Positions 49,170-57,490 of a DNA stretch of 64,000 bases are shown here, one piece after another. The position numbers and the translations under genes were made by a program. The stretch is taken from the NCBI RefSeq assembly GCF_024199845.1, contig NZ_JANADO010000001.1, positions 5,704,001 through 5,768,000 on the forward strand. The letters are read 5' to 3'. The notes below the pieces were generated by a model that was not told where the DNA came from, did not search any database, and saw only the letters and a program-made list of their open reading frames with translations. Source of the stretch: Bradyrhizobium sp. CCGB12 (GTDB lineage: Bacteria; Pseudomonadota; Alphaproteobacteria; Rhizobiales; Xanthobacteraceae). The stretch's first letter is position 1, and every line of letters starts with the position of its first letter.

Positions 49170-49584
49170 TTTTTCCTCTGGTTAGCAGTGATCGCGACTG
49201 CCTCAGTCAGTCGCCATTCAGTTGAATATGGGGTGCACTGCCGGTGACCGAGTTAAAACCGGCCCAGATGCAGGATGTCTTGGAGCTTCGCCCCTGCGTT
49301 CGCAAAGCCGCCAAGCGCGAGAGGAGTCAATTTGAGTCTGGCGCACGGGTTCGTTTGTGTGTTCGCTGAAGGGACGAAGGACCTTATTCGTCCGCGCTCG
49401 CTCGCCCCGCTCCTTCATTTTGTCCTACGAAGCGCAGCAGAGCGCCGGCGAACTCACGCAACGGCATCAGCTTCCAACTCGGAAGTATACGTTTAGGGTA
49501 TTTCGTCCGATTGCCGGCACAAATGCGGACTTCAACTCCCAAAGCGATCACGGAATAACATTCATGCATCGAAGCGGAATCAAA
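49170..49584. other. Intergenic gap before aminotransferase end
   Basis: About 415 bases with no recognised gene. It presumably holds the promoter of the bdhA-fahA pair; no clear -10/-35 could be assigned. Confidence 0.25.
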
Positions 49585-50979
49585 TCAAGTTTTCGGCTTC
49601 GCGAGCTCGTCCATCACTTGCTTGGTCGCTTGGTAAGCCAGCTCAACGAGCTCGTCGATATCGGCTTCTGAGACAATCAAAGGCGGAGCGAAACCGAGGA
49701 TGTCTCCATGTGGCATTGCTCGCACGATAAGCCCCCGATCCCGAGCGGCCTTCGAAATCCGAGCCCCTACCTTGAGCTGCGGATCAAATCGACGCTTTGT
49801 TTGGCGATCCGCGACAAACTCGACAGCGCCAAGCAGGCCGACGCCGCGCACTTCTCCAACGATCTCCAACTGCGCAAACCGCTGGTTGAGTCGTTTTTGG
49901 AAGTGCGAACCGACTACCTTGGCGCGCTCAGCTAGCCGCTCCTTCTCGACGATATCGAGCACTGCATTGGCAGCAGCGGCCGATATCGGATGGCCCGAAT
50001 AAGTATACCCGTGCGAGAATGGCCCAACCCGATGGGCGGCCTCTTCCAAAACGGTGTAAACTTTATCACCAACTATCGCTCCCGAGAGGGGCATGTAGCC
50101 GGATGTCAGACCTTTGGCGACCGTCACCAAATCCGGTTCGATTTCATAGAGAGCGCTTCCGAAATCAGCACCGGTACGGCCAAACCCGCAAATCACCTCG
50201 TCTGCGATCAGAAGAATATCATGGCGCCGAAGCACCGCTTGAATTTCTTGCCAATAGCCCGCAGGAGGCGGTGTAATCCCGCCAGTGCCAAGCACAGGCT
50301 CCGCGATGAAGGCACCAATCGTTTCGGGCCCCTCACGCAGGATCAACTCCTCGAGCTCGGCTGCACGCCTGCGCGAGAACGCCTCTTCGGTCTCGCCGGT
50401 CTCCGCGCCCCAATAGTAGTGCGGCACACCTGTGCGCAAAATGCCTGGAAAGGGCAGATCCATGTGGTCATGATAGAACGACATGCCGGTCATCGAACCA
50501 GAGATCACCGAACAGCCGTGATAGCCTCGCTCACGCGAGATAATCTTCTTCTTCTGGGGCTGACCACGCAGGTTGTTGTAGTACCAAACGAGCTTTGCTT
50601 GCGTCTCGTTGGCGTCCGATCCGGACAGTCCAAAAAATACTTTGCTTGGCTTGCCAGGTGCCATGCGCACGAGTCGATCCGACAACGTAGCCAGCTCTTC
50701 AGTCGTGTGAGCCGCATATGTGTGGTAGTAAGCCAGCTGGTAGGCCTGTCGTGCAATGGCTTCAGCTACTTCAGCGCGGCCGTAGCCGATGTTGACGCAA
50801 TACAGGCCCGCAAAGCCATCGATGTAGCTCCGCCCCTGCGCATCTTCGATGCGAATGCCCTTGCCTCCAGCGACGATCGTGGGATCGCCGATTGCGCCGG
50901 TGGCGTATTCTTTGAGCTGCGTGAAAGGATGCAGCACACTCGACCGATCTCGTTCGGCGATGGCCTTGATATCAAGCAT
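49585..50979 (-). CDS. Class III (omega-amino acid / diamine : pyruvate type) aminotransferase
   Basis: 464 aa, PLP-dependent. The pocket signatures are IEDAQGRSYIDGFAGLYCVN, FFGLSGSDANETQAKL, the PLP Asp in LLIADEVICGFGRTG, and the Schiff-base Lys in TVAKGLTSGYMPLSGA; the C-terminus has GDILGFAPPLIVSEADIDEL. The family transfers terminal amino groups of GABA, beta-alanine, putrescine or diaminobutyrate-like compounds to pyruvate or 2-oxoglutarate. AGGAGAACGGAT precedes the ATG, 10 bases after the semialdehyde dehydrogenase stop. The two form a transaminate-then-oxidise module. Confidence 0.92.
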   Translation of the reverse strand: MLDIKAIAERDRSSVLHPFTQLKEYATGAIGDPTIVAGGKGIRIEDAQGRSYIDGFAGLYCVNIGYGRAEVAEAIARQAYQLAYYHTYAAHTTEELATLSDRLVRMAPGKPSKVFFGLSGSDANETQAKLVWYYNNLRGQPQKKKIISRERGYHGCSVISGSMTGMSFYHDHMDLPFPGILRTGVPHYYWGAETGETEEAFSRRRAAELEELILREGPETIGAFIAEPVLGTGGITPPPAGYWQEIQAVLRRHDILLIADEVICGFGRTGADFGSALYEIEPDLVTVAKGLTSGYMPLSGAIVGDKVYTVLEEAAHRVGPFSHGYTYSGHPISAAAANAVLDIVEKERLAERAKVVGSHFQKRLNQRFAQLEIVGEVRGVGLLGAVEFVADRQTKRRFDPQLKVGARISKAARDRGLIVRAMPHGDILGFAPPLIVSEADIDELVELAYQATKQVMDELAKPKT

Positions 50980-50989
50980 ATCCGTTCTC

Positions 50990-52525
50990 CTAAGCCGTCA
51001 AATCGCCGAAGCAGACGTATTTCAGTTCCATGTAGTCCTCCATGCCGTGCCGCGAGCCCTCGCGACCGAGGCCGGATTGCTTCCATCCCCCGAACGGAAT
51101 CGGAGGACCGGTGAATGAAGCAGTATTGACGCCAAGCATGCCGTATTCGAGCTGCTCAGAAAGCCGAAGGGCTCGCCGCAGGTTGTCGGTGTAGACGTAC
51201 CCAGCGAGGCCCATTTCAGTGGCATTAGCTCGGGTGACGACCTCTGCTTCAGAGTCGAATGGCAGCACGGCAGCTACCGGCCCAAATGTTTCCTCCGCGG
51301 CAATGAGCATGTCGTCGGTGACGTCTGTAAGCAGAGTTGGAACAACGAAGCTCGGACTCAAACCAGGATCTTGGGACCTTGAAATAGCCCGCGCGCCCTT
51401 GGCCACCGCATCATCGATATGAGTTCGGCACTTGTCGGCCACCGACGCTTTCGTCATTGGCCCGATTTGCGTTGCTGGCTCCAGGCCATGCCCAACCTTC
51501 AACCTCGCCATCGCCTCGGCAAACGCCTCGACAAAGGCGTGGTAGACACGCCTCTGCACGTAGATGCGGTTAGCAGCGAGACAATCCTGTCCAGAGGTTG
51601 CAAACTTTGCGGCGATCGCCCCTTTGACAACCCTGTCGATCTCGACGTCGTCGAACACGATGAAGGGGGCATGCCCCCCCAGCTCGAGGGAGATTTTCTT
51701 TACGGTCTGGGCGGCTCCCTCTAGAAGCATACGCCCAACCTGGGTGCTGCCCGTGAACGAGACCGCCCGAATTCGCGTATCTCGCAACAGAGGCAACGAA
51801 AGCTCTACCGGATCACCGATAAGCACCTGAAACACCCCCCGCGGAATCCCGGCCTCCTCGGCCAACCTAGCCAAGGCAAGAGCGGAGAGCGGCGTCTCGG
51901 GAGCCGGCTTTACGATGACTGGACAACCTGCCGCAAGGGCAGCTCCCGCCTTGCGGGTGATCATGGCCACGGGAAAGTTCCATGGAGTGATCGCGGCCGC
52001 AACCCCGATGGGGTGCATCCTTACCTGAAGCAAGCTTCCGGGTTTGTGGCTAGGAATCGTCTCTCCGTACGCGCGTTCACCTTCCGCGGCGAACCACTCG
52101 AGAAATCCTGCGCCGTAAGCGATCTCGTACCGCGCCTCGTCGATCGGCTTGCCCTGCTCGCTCGTCACCAAAATGGCGAGCTCCTCCGAATGATCAAGCA
52201 TCAATGATGCCCAAGACCTCAGGATCGCCCCACGTCTCCTCGGCAGCAATTCTCGCCAAGAGGAAAAAGATCGCTCAGCGGCTGCGATCGCCAGATTCAT
52301 ATCTGCGGTATCGCAATGAGCAACTTCCGCGATCACTTCCCCGGTAGCGGGATCCACGACATCGTCCATCGACTTACCCGCTATCCAGCGGCCGTTCAGG
52401 AACGCAGCCCCAGCGATGAAATCTTGGCGGCGCAAACCCTGCAGATGCCGTCTCGCCAACCCAATAGAATTGGAAGTTCTGGATCCATCAGCTACAAAGT
52501 TCACTTGAGAGTCCCGCGCGGTCAT
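50990..52525 (-). CDS. gabD: NAD(P)-dependent succinate-semialdehyde dehydrogenase-type aldehyde dehydrogenase
   Basis: About 511 aa from ATG 52525; a TTG at 52546 is an alternative. It has FLNGRWIAGKSMDDVVDPAT at the N-terminus, PWNFPVAMITRKAGAALAAG, the Glu in SLELGGHAPFIVFDD, and the catalytic Cys in SGQDCLAANRIYVQ, plus the GabD-typical C-terminus VNTASFTGPPIPFGGWKQSG. It oxidises succinate semialdehyde or similar omega-semialdehydes, the products expected from the adjoining aminotransferase. First gene of its unit, divergent from an Lrp-type regulator across a region with a perfect inverted repeat, so regulation by that protein is likely. Confidence 0.9.
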   Translation of the reverse strand: MTARDSQVNFVADGSRTSNSIGLARRHLQGLRRQDFIAGAAFLNGRWIAGKSMDDVVDPATGEVIAEVAHCDTADMNLAIAAAERSFSSWRELLPRRRGAILRSWASLMLDHSEELAILVTSEQGKPIDEARYEIAYGAGFLEWFAAEGERAYGETIPSHKPGSLLQVRMHPIGVAAAITPWNFPVAMITRKAGAALAAGCPVIVKPAPETPLSALALARLAEEAGIPRGVFQVLIGDPVELSLPLLRDTRIRAVSFTGSTQVGRMLLEGAAQTVKKISLELGGHAPFIVFDDVEIDRVVKGAIAAKFATSGQDCLAANRIYVQRRVYHAFVEAFAEAMARLKVGHGLEPATQIGPMTKASVADKCRTHIDDAVAKGARAISRSQDPGLSPSFVVPTLLTDVTDDMLIAAEETFGPVAAVLPFDSEAEVVTRANATEMGLAGYVYTDNLRRALRLSEQLEYGMLGVNTASFTGPPIPFGGWKQSGLGREGSRHGMEDYMELKYVCFGDLTA

Positions 52526-52582
52526 TTGTTGAAATTGCCCATACAATCAGGATACCTTTGCGTCGGAGCTGATTTGCATCGC

Positions 52583-52635
52583 TTTTGCCGCGGACGGGAC
52601 GATTTCCTGCATAGCTCAGTGATTCCGCGGCAAAA
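52583..52635. promoter_or_regulatory. Candidate Lrp-type operator: perfect 12-bp inverted repeat
   Basis: Arms TTTTGCCGCGGA (52583-52594) and TCCGCGGCAAAA (52624-52635) are exact reverse complements separated by 29 bases, a centre-to-centre spacing of 41 bp or about four helical turns. It lies between the divergent semialdehyde dehydrogenase and Lrp/AsnC genes. Same-face paired sites in a divergent promoter fit autoregulation plus activation by an octameric Lrp-family protein. Function is inferred. Confidence 0.65.
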
Positions 52636-52660
52636 ACCACCAAGGGGGCCAGAGCTGATT

Positions 52661-53137
52661 ATGCACTACGATCGAATAGACGCCCGCATTCTCGAGATCG
52701 TGCAAAAGAACAACCGACTAACATCGGAATCGATTGGCGAGCTGGCCGGACTTTCCGCTACCGCGTGTCAACGGCGCTTGAAGAGGCTCCGTTCGGAGGG
52801 CATCATCGAAGCCGATGTCTCGATCGTTTCGCCGAGGGCGGTAGGACGACCAGTCCAAATGCTCGTGCTGGTTACTTTGGAGAGAGAGCGGTCCGATATT
52901 ATTGACAAGTTTAAGAAGGCCATCAAATCGTCAGCTGAAGTTGTCAATGGCTTCTACGTCACCGGCGACGCAGACTTCGTCTTGTACGTTACGGCTCGCA
53001 GCATGGAAGACTATGAGCATTTCACCCGACGGTTCTTTTATGAGAACTCGGACATTAAGGGATTTAAGACAATGGTTATAATGGACAGGGTGAAGGCTGG
53101 CTTCGCTATTCCCATAGACTCCCCATCTGACGATTGA
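52661..53137 (+). CDS. Lrp/AsnC-family transcriptional regulator
   Basis: 158 aa starting MHYDRIDARILEIVQKNNRL, with the winged HTH (SIGELAGLSATACQRRLKRL, residues about 24-45) and a C-terminal RAM ligand-binding domain (VLVTLERE, GFYVTGDADFVLYVTA, ending GFKTMVIMDRVKAGFAIPI). AAGGGGG stands about 13 bases before the ATG. A much longer frame from 52316 overlaps the divergent gene and is a shadow. Such regulators sense amino acids and control adjacent catabolic operons, like DoeX of ectoine use or BkdR. The divergent target is the dehydrogenase-aminotransferase unit; an alanine dehydrogenase gene, a classic target of this family, stands convergent but is dead. Confidence 0.9.
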   Translation: MHYDRIDARILEIVQKNNRLTSESIGELAGLSATACQRRLKRLRSEGIIEADVSIVSPRAVGRPVQMLVLVTLERERSDIIDKFKKAIKSSAEVVNGFYVTGDADFVLYVTARSMEDYEHFTRRFFYENSDIKGFKTMVIMDRVKAGFAIPIDSPSDD

Positions 53138-53394
53138 CGCTGGCGCGTTTTCACTTGCCCAGCGTGACTATCGAGATCGCCGCTTGCGCGACAGCTTGAA
53201 TCGGTGAGAACGGCCGTCCGAGGCTCTCGGCTACGCCTCGATACTTCAATGGTTCGATAGACGTTAAGGCCAGCGCGCAGATGAGGATTCTTAAGGATGG
53301 CCGGAGATCCCTCATTAGCGAGAGCCAACCAAGCGGCAGTTTGGTCAGCGCGCGTCGTCGGGTGCGAAGTTTCGAAGCATCCCTTCGATGGCCG

Positions 53395-53540
53395 ATCATA
53401 GCCGTCATAGGCATCGCATTGCACGAAGCCGAGCCCGCCGTCCGGCAGATCGCACAGCTTTCCCGGGGCGAGCGCTCCGAAACTGTCATAGACGAGGGCG
53501 GGTTTCGCCGCGGCTCGAGCGGCACGCTTGCTCATCCTGG
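53395..53540 (-). mobile_element. IS66 transposase (TnpC) fragment
   Basis: Minus-strand frame AAAKPALVYDSFGALAPGKL ... GFVQCDAYDGYDR resembles the TnpC block that precedes and includes the second catalytic Asp (usual form GFVQCDAYAGYD). Only about 140 bases remain, abutting the partial IS3 copy at 53544. Confidence 0.5.
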
Positions 53541-53543
53541 AGC

Positions 53544-54122
53544 GACTTCGTATCGGACCAGCTCACCGATGGCCGCCGCTTCCGCATCCTGACCGTGGTC
53601 GACGACTGCACCCGCGAGTGTCTGGCGCTGGTGGCTGACATCTCGCTCTCCGGCACCCGGGTGGCGCGGGAACTGCGCCGGCTACTGATTGAGCGCAGCA
53701 AGCCGAAAATGGTGGTCAGCGACAACGGCAGCGAGCTCGCCAGCAACGCCATCCTGACCTGGGCCGATCAGAGCCGCGTCGCATGGCACTACATCGCCCC
53801 GGGTAAGCCCATTCAGAACGCCTTCATCGAGAGCTTCAGGCTGGCTGCGGGATGAACTGTTGAATGAGACGATGTTCACGTCGCTGGCCTAGGCCCGCAT
53901 CGCGCTCGGATGTTGGCGGGCCGATTACAACGATGAACGACCACACTCGCAGCTCGGATGGAAGACGCCCTCCGAGTTCGCCAGCAAATGCCACCCGCGA
54001 CGGGATCTGGCGCTGCGTATCTCGAGGGCTCCGCGCCAGCTCCCGTCGCTACCACCGCCCAACCCGGCAAATCCACACGCCAGGGCGAACTCAGGACTGG
54101 ATAAAACTTGGGGGCAAGGTCA
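53544..54122 (+). mobile_element. Partial second copy of the IS3-family element, inverted
   Basis: These 579 bases repeat 222-843 of the left-edge element in opposite orientation, from GACTTCGTATCGG within orfB to the tip GGGGGCAAGGTCA. The copy shares the frameshift after IESF and the TAG at 53890-53892 (left copy 452-454), but lacks the left copy's 42-base insertion. orfA and the first third of orfB are absent. It interrupts the alanine dehydrogenase pseudogene. Confidence 0.9.
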
Positions 54123-54654
54123 GTAGGCAACTGTGGTGCAGCCGGACTTCATCAGTCCCTTAGCCTACGCTGGGGCGAGCGCAAAGTTGCAGGTAAGTGA
54201 AGAGGATTTGGTTGTCTCGGAGCTGAACCCAATTGGAAGGCTCCGGCTGCTCGACTGTTACGCCCCTGTCGCAAGATGCGAGGACGTCACGAGCAGAGCC
54301 CCCGATCACTGCACCAGCCTTCCGATAATTTTCGTCACTCGCGCCAATCCCGGCCCCAGCGTTGGTTTCAACCAAAACATAGCGACCCCAGCCACATTCG
54401 AGCGGGCCAGCTCGGGCCGTCGCGTCGGCACGTTAAGCCAAGCTTTCCACCTCGGCCGGACCATAGCGTCAAGTACCTTTTGCGCCGCAAGTCGACGCCT
54501 GAGCTTAAGACTGCGCAGTCTCCCTCCATTAATCGCGCCACTCCTTGCACATATCGAGGCGCGAAATGATATGCTGCAGCTAACCGAGCGGTCCAATGGC
54601 TCGGTCTAACGGAATGCATCATTGACCCGGTGCAACCCGCGCTGCTGAGCGATA

Positions 54655-56310
54655 TCAACGATGGGAGACAAAGGGCGTCATTTGATCGGGCTTGCGAGTT
54701 GGGCCTGTCGGCCGCTCGATCGAAAGTATTAGCTGAGGTGAAAGCTCTCCAGAGTGCAATTTGAGGACACGTCGATCCAGCTCCCTGTCCGCTGTCGTGA
54801 GGCGATGGTTCAGACGAAGGTATTCCGTCCAGGTCGGCGTTCGGAATGTCTCTGTCCATTGCAAGGGGGCTTGAAGGTTGCGCAGGAGCGTCCAATGCCG
54901 AGCTCCGACGCGGCTCTGAACACGACGCCGTTCTCGCATAAGCATCAGGAACGCTTCGACATTCTTCTCCGGGATCGAGTATTCTATCTTTATAACGATG
55001 GGGCCGCTTCTCGGCTTCAGATCAAGGGCGACTGCCGGCGCGTCGAAGCTCTCCAAAGGATCGAGATCCCACTCTCGAGATTCACGAACGGGAAAAAGAA
55101 ACCCGCTGGCTGCGACCAGCAAAAGGGCTCCGCCAGAGCTCTGCAGCGCCCAAGTAAGAGAATAATCTTGGGCCACCGCGCCCCAAATCCAGCTGCCGGC
55201 CGCGATCCCGCCGAAGGTCAATGCATTATATATAGAAAGTGTGCGACCAACGATCCATCGAGGGCTTGCCAATTGGACACTGACGCCAAGCCCGGACCAG
55301 GCGACGACCCAACCCACGCCGCCCAGAGCGAGGGCGGCCGCCGCTACCGCGAGCGTTGGAGCCAGAGCCAAGGATATGGAGCATGCTGCGCAGGCAGCGC
55401 ATGCGAGGGTTATCAGCCACTCTTGAGTTAGTATTCGTCTGATGAGGCCATTGAATATGCCGGCCAAGAAGGCGCCGCATCCGAAACCGGCCATGAGAAC
55501 TCCATATCCGATCGGTCCTTGCGCTAACTGGTCGCGAGCAACCAATGGAAGCAACGCGACTATCGAGACGCTCGACAAACCAAAGAGGGTTCCACGTGCA
55601 ATGGCTGCCTTGATTTCCGAAGACATCGCGGTAAAGCGCACACCGTCATAGATCGCCGTTCCCATCGACTCGGGTGGCAGAGATGAGGAACGAGCCTCCC
55701 ATTTGCAGCCCCATATGGCTGCGACTGGCGCGAGATAACTCAATGTGTTCAGCACGAAGGCAGTTAGGGGACCAAAAAAAGCAACGATAACACCGCCCAT
55801 CGCCGGCCCCACACTCCGGGTAGTGTTGAATCCAACGGAGAGCAGAGTGACCGCAGCCGGAAGATCACGTCTTTCTACAATATCGCCGAGCGATGCCTGC
55901 CAAGCGGGATTGTTAAAAGCGCCGCCGCATCCGATAAGAAAGCTAAAGCCGAGAATAATCCAGGGGTCGACACAGCCGAGCGCTATAAGCGCGGTGAGCA
56001 TCGCAGATGCCACGGCCATCGCACCCTGCGCGGCAAGCATTACTCTGCGCCGGTCGAAATTGTCGACGAGGGCCCCAGCGAAGATCGACAGGACGAATGA
56101 TGGGAGGGTCGATGACGCCTGAACCAGTGCAACCATCAGATCGGAGGTCGATATTGTAGCCATCAGCCAACTGATGGCAACAGTCTGCATGAGAGAGCCG
56201 AAGTTGGAAACCTGTGTGGCAACCCAGATCGCACGAAACGTGCGGTTTCCAAGCGGCGTGAACGTAGTTGACGATATGGCGTCAGCGTCGGCGCGCCTTA
56301 CCCACTTCAT
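54655..56310 (-). CDS. MFS_3-type transporter with C-terminal soluble domain
   Basis: About 551 aa from the ATG preceded by CTCGGAGAAA; a frame from 56499 adds 63 unconserved residues. It has twelve predicted membrane helices typical of MFS_3 (EntS-like) exporters: LGNRTFRAIWVATQVSNFGS at the start, AGALVDNFDRRRVML in the first loop, NPAWQASLGDIVERRDL, and GFGCGAFLAGIFNGLIRR after the sixth helix. Residues from about 440 form a soluble tail (IVIKIEYSIPEKNVEAFLML ... WTEYLRLNHRLTTADREL) that looks like an antibiotic-biosynthesis-monooxygenase-type ferredoxin fold. It probably exports small molecules; no biosynthetic genes are adjacent. Flanked by the ald pseudogene and an IS481 remnant. Confidence 0.85.
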   Translation of the reverse strand: MKWVRRADADAISSTTFTPLGNRTFRAIWVATQVSNFGSLMQTVAISWLMATISTSDLMVALVQASSTLPSFVLSIFAGALVDNFDRRRVMLAAQGAMAVASAMLTALIALGCVDPWIILGFSFLIGCGGAFNNPAWQASLGDIVERRDLPAAVTLLSVGFNTTRSVGPAMGGVIVAFFGPLTAFVLNTLSYLAPVAAIWGCKWEARSSSLPPESMGTAIYDGVRFTAMSSEIKAAIARGTLFGLSSVSIVALLPLVARDQLAQGPIGYGVLMAGFGCGAFLAGIFNGLIRRILTQEWLITLACAACAACSISLALAPTLAVAAAALALGGVGWVVAWSGLGVSVQLASPRWIVGRTLSIYNALTFGGIAAGSWIWGAVAQDYSLTWALQSSGGALLLVAASGFLFPVRESREWDLDPLESFDAPAVALDLKPRSGPIVIKIEYSIPEKNVEAFLMLMRERRRVQSRVGARHWTLLRNLQAPLQWTETFRTPTWTEYLRLNHRLTTADRELDRRVLKLHSGELSPQLILSIERPTGPTRKPDQMTPFVSHR

Positions 56311-56779
56311 TTTCTCCGAGCCTGCCTTCCCTTCAGCCGTCCGATCGGCTTGCGTACGGGCGATGGAGTTCGATGCACCTCTCCCATCGCGGCTTCGACT
56401 GGCGAAGAGCAGCGCAATGTAGACCTTGCGTTGCCTCTCCGCGGCATGGTCGCGTTCGACATTGCACCAAACCTCGGTGCGTGCCTCTTGAACATCCAAT
56501 TGTCTTTGCTACTCGCCAAGTTCATCTTTACGCGCAAAAGCCGATCACATTGAATCGCAGCACCGTCAAGTGATGCCAGCGCCAGCCAGCGACTGGATAA
56601 GAGGTTCAATTCTCTTATAGCCGAAATGCTGTTCAGCATTCCGCTAGATTTTTCCTGCTGCTGAGGATTTCCTGCGCGTACCTCTCTTTCACAAAGTTAA
56701 ACCTCCCCAGGGTGATGGCTTGTCCTCCGGCCCACGAGGCAAGCCGGCTCAGCCATCTTATTGCGGTGATTGATACGAT
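56311..56779. other. Intergenic stretch upstream of MFS gene
   Basis: The first 190 bases are the unconserved upstream extension of the MFS frame. No other gene is recognised and no promoter could be assigned. Confidence 0.25.
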
Positions 56780-57490
56780 TTTGCGCCACGAGCTCTCTCG
56801 TCGGCTAGGCGAGCGAGAGCTATGCAGCCAATCTTCCGTGTCCTCCGGCGCGCTCCACGTGCAGAGATAACGATTTTGCGCATTGCTAACGCGCTAACTC
56901 ATGGCCTTTCGCCTCGGGCCCGCTGGAGCGAGTCCAACGCGTCACATCGACATCGCTCAACTCCAAAACCGCTGAGGGCAAGCTCCACCTCTACGTCGCC
57001 ATCGATCGCGCAAGCAATTTCGCGTTCGGGCAACCGGCCGACGGGTCAGAAAAATGGGAACGACCTTCGTCTCGGCCTTCCTGGAAATGCTGGCCGTGGC
57101 TGTCTCTAAAAGTTACACACGCTTCCAACCGAGAACGGTATTCAGGTCACTTACCAGCCAGCGACGCAGACGGCCCGACGGCAAGATACCTTGACATATG
57201 TGTTCGATAGGTGCAGGCGCGAAACGAGCATTGGCTTGACCAGTCAGGCATCCTTGGACCAATGGCCGAGGCAAAACGCATGAACGCACGGTCAGAGAAG
57301 CAACTGTCCGGGGTCATCATTACGACAAACACGATCGCTCGAAGCACATCTTGCCGATCAACGCGAACAACTACGCTCGGCGGCTAAAAACACTGGTGGT
57401 GTCTCACACTTCACGACTGCATCTGCAAATGCTGGACCTCCAGCAAGAACGATTCAAACTTGAACACCTATTTTCCCAAGCGCCACAAAT
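56780..57490 (+). pseudogene. IS481-family transposase, decayed
   Basis: In changing frames: RLGPLERVQRVTSTSLKTAEGK then LHLYVAIDRASNFAFGQPAD (integrase core with Asp), NGIQVTYQPATQ..., a degraded HPWTNGQVERMN-like block (GILGPMAEAKRMNA), SEKQLSGVI, and ARRLKTLVVS...QERFKLEHLFSQAP. The order matches the IS481 DDE transposase. Many stops and frameshifts and no intact ends. Confidence 0.6.

Larger units (their letters stand above)
53155..54430 (-). pseudogene. ald: Alanine dehydrogenase, split by IS sequences
   Basis: The N-terminal part at 54123-54400 reads MVETNAGAGIGASDENYRKAG, then NWVQLRDNQILFTYLQL and, in another frame, GLMKSGCTTVAY, typical of alanine dehydrogenase (GASDEDY and ENQILFTYLHLA). 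The C-terminal part at 53155-53330 reads ALANEGSPAILKNPHLRAGL and, after a frame change, YRGVAESLGRPFSPIQAVAQ. Between them lie a partial IS3 element (53544-54122) and an IS66 tnpC fragment (53395-53540). About half of the gene is missing. The enzyme would interconvert alanine and pyruvate. The N-terminal assignment is firm; the C-terminal one is good. Confidence 0.7.

Noticed and set aside
49990..51114. Long plus-strand open frame (374 codons)
   Set aside because: It runs antisense to the aminotransferase and into the dehydrogenase; no domain motifs.
52316..52660. N-terminal extension of the Lrp-type regulator
   Set aside because: It overlaps the divergent dehydrogenase gene and the inverted repeat; the family N-terminus starts at MHYDRIDARIL with its own ribosome site.
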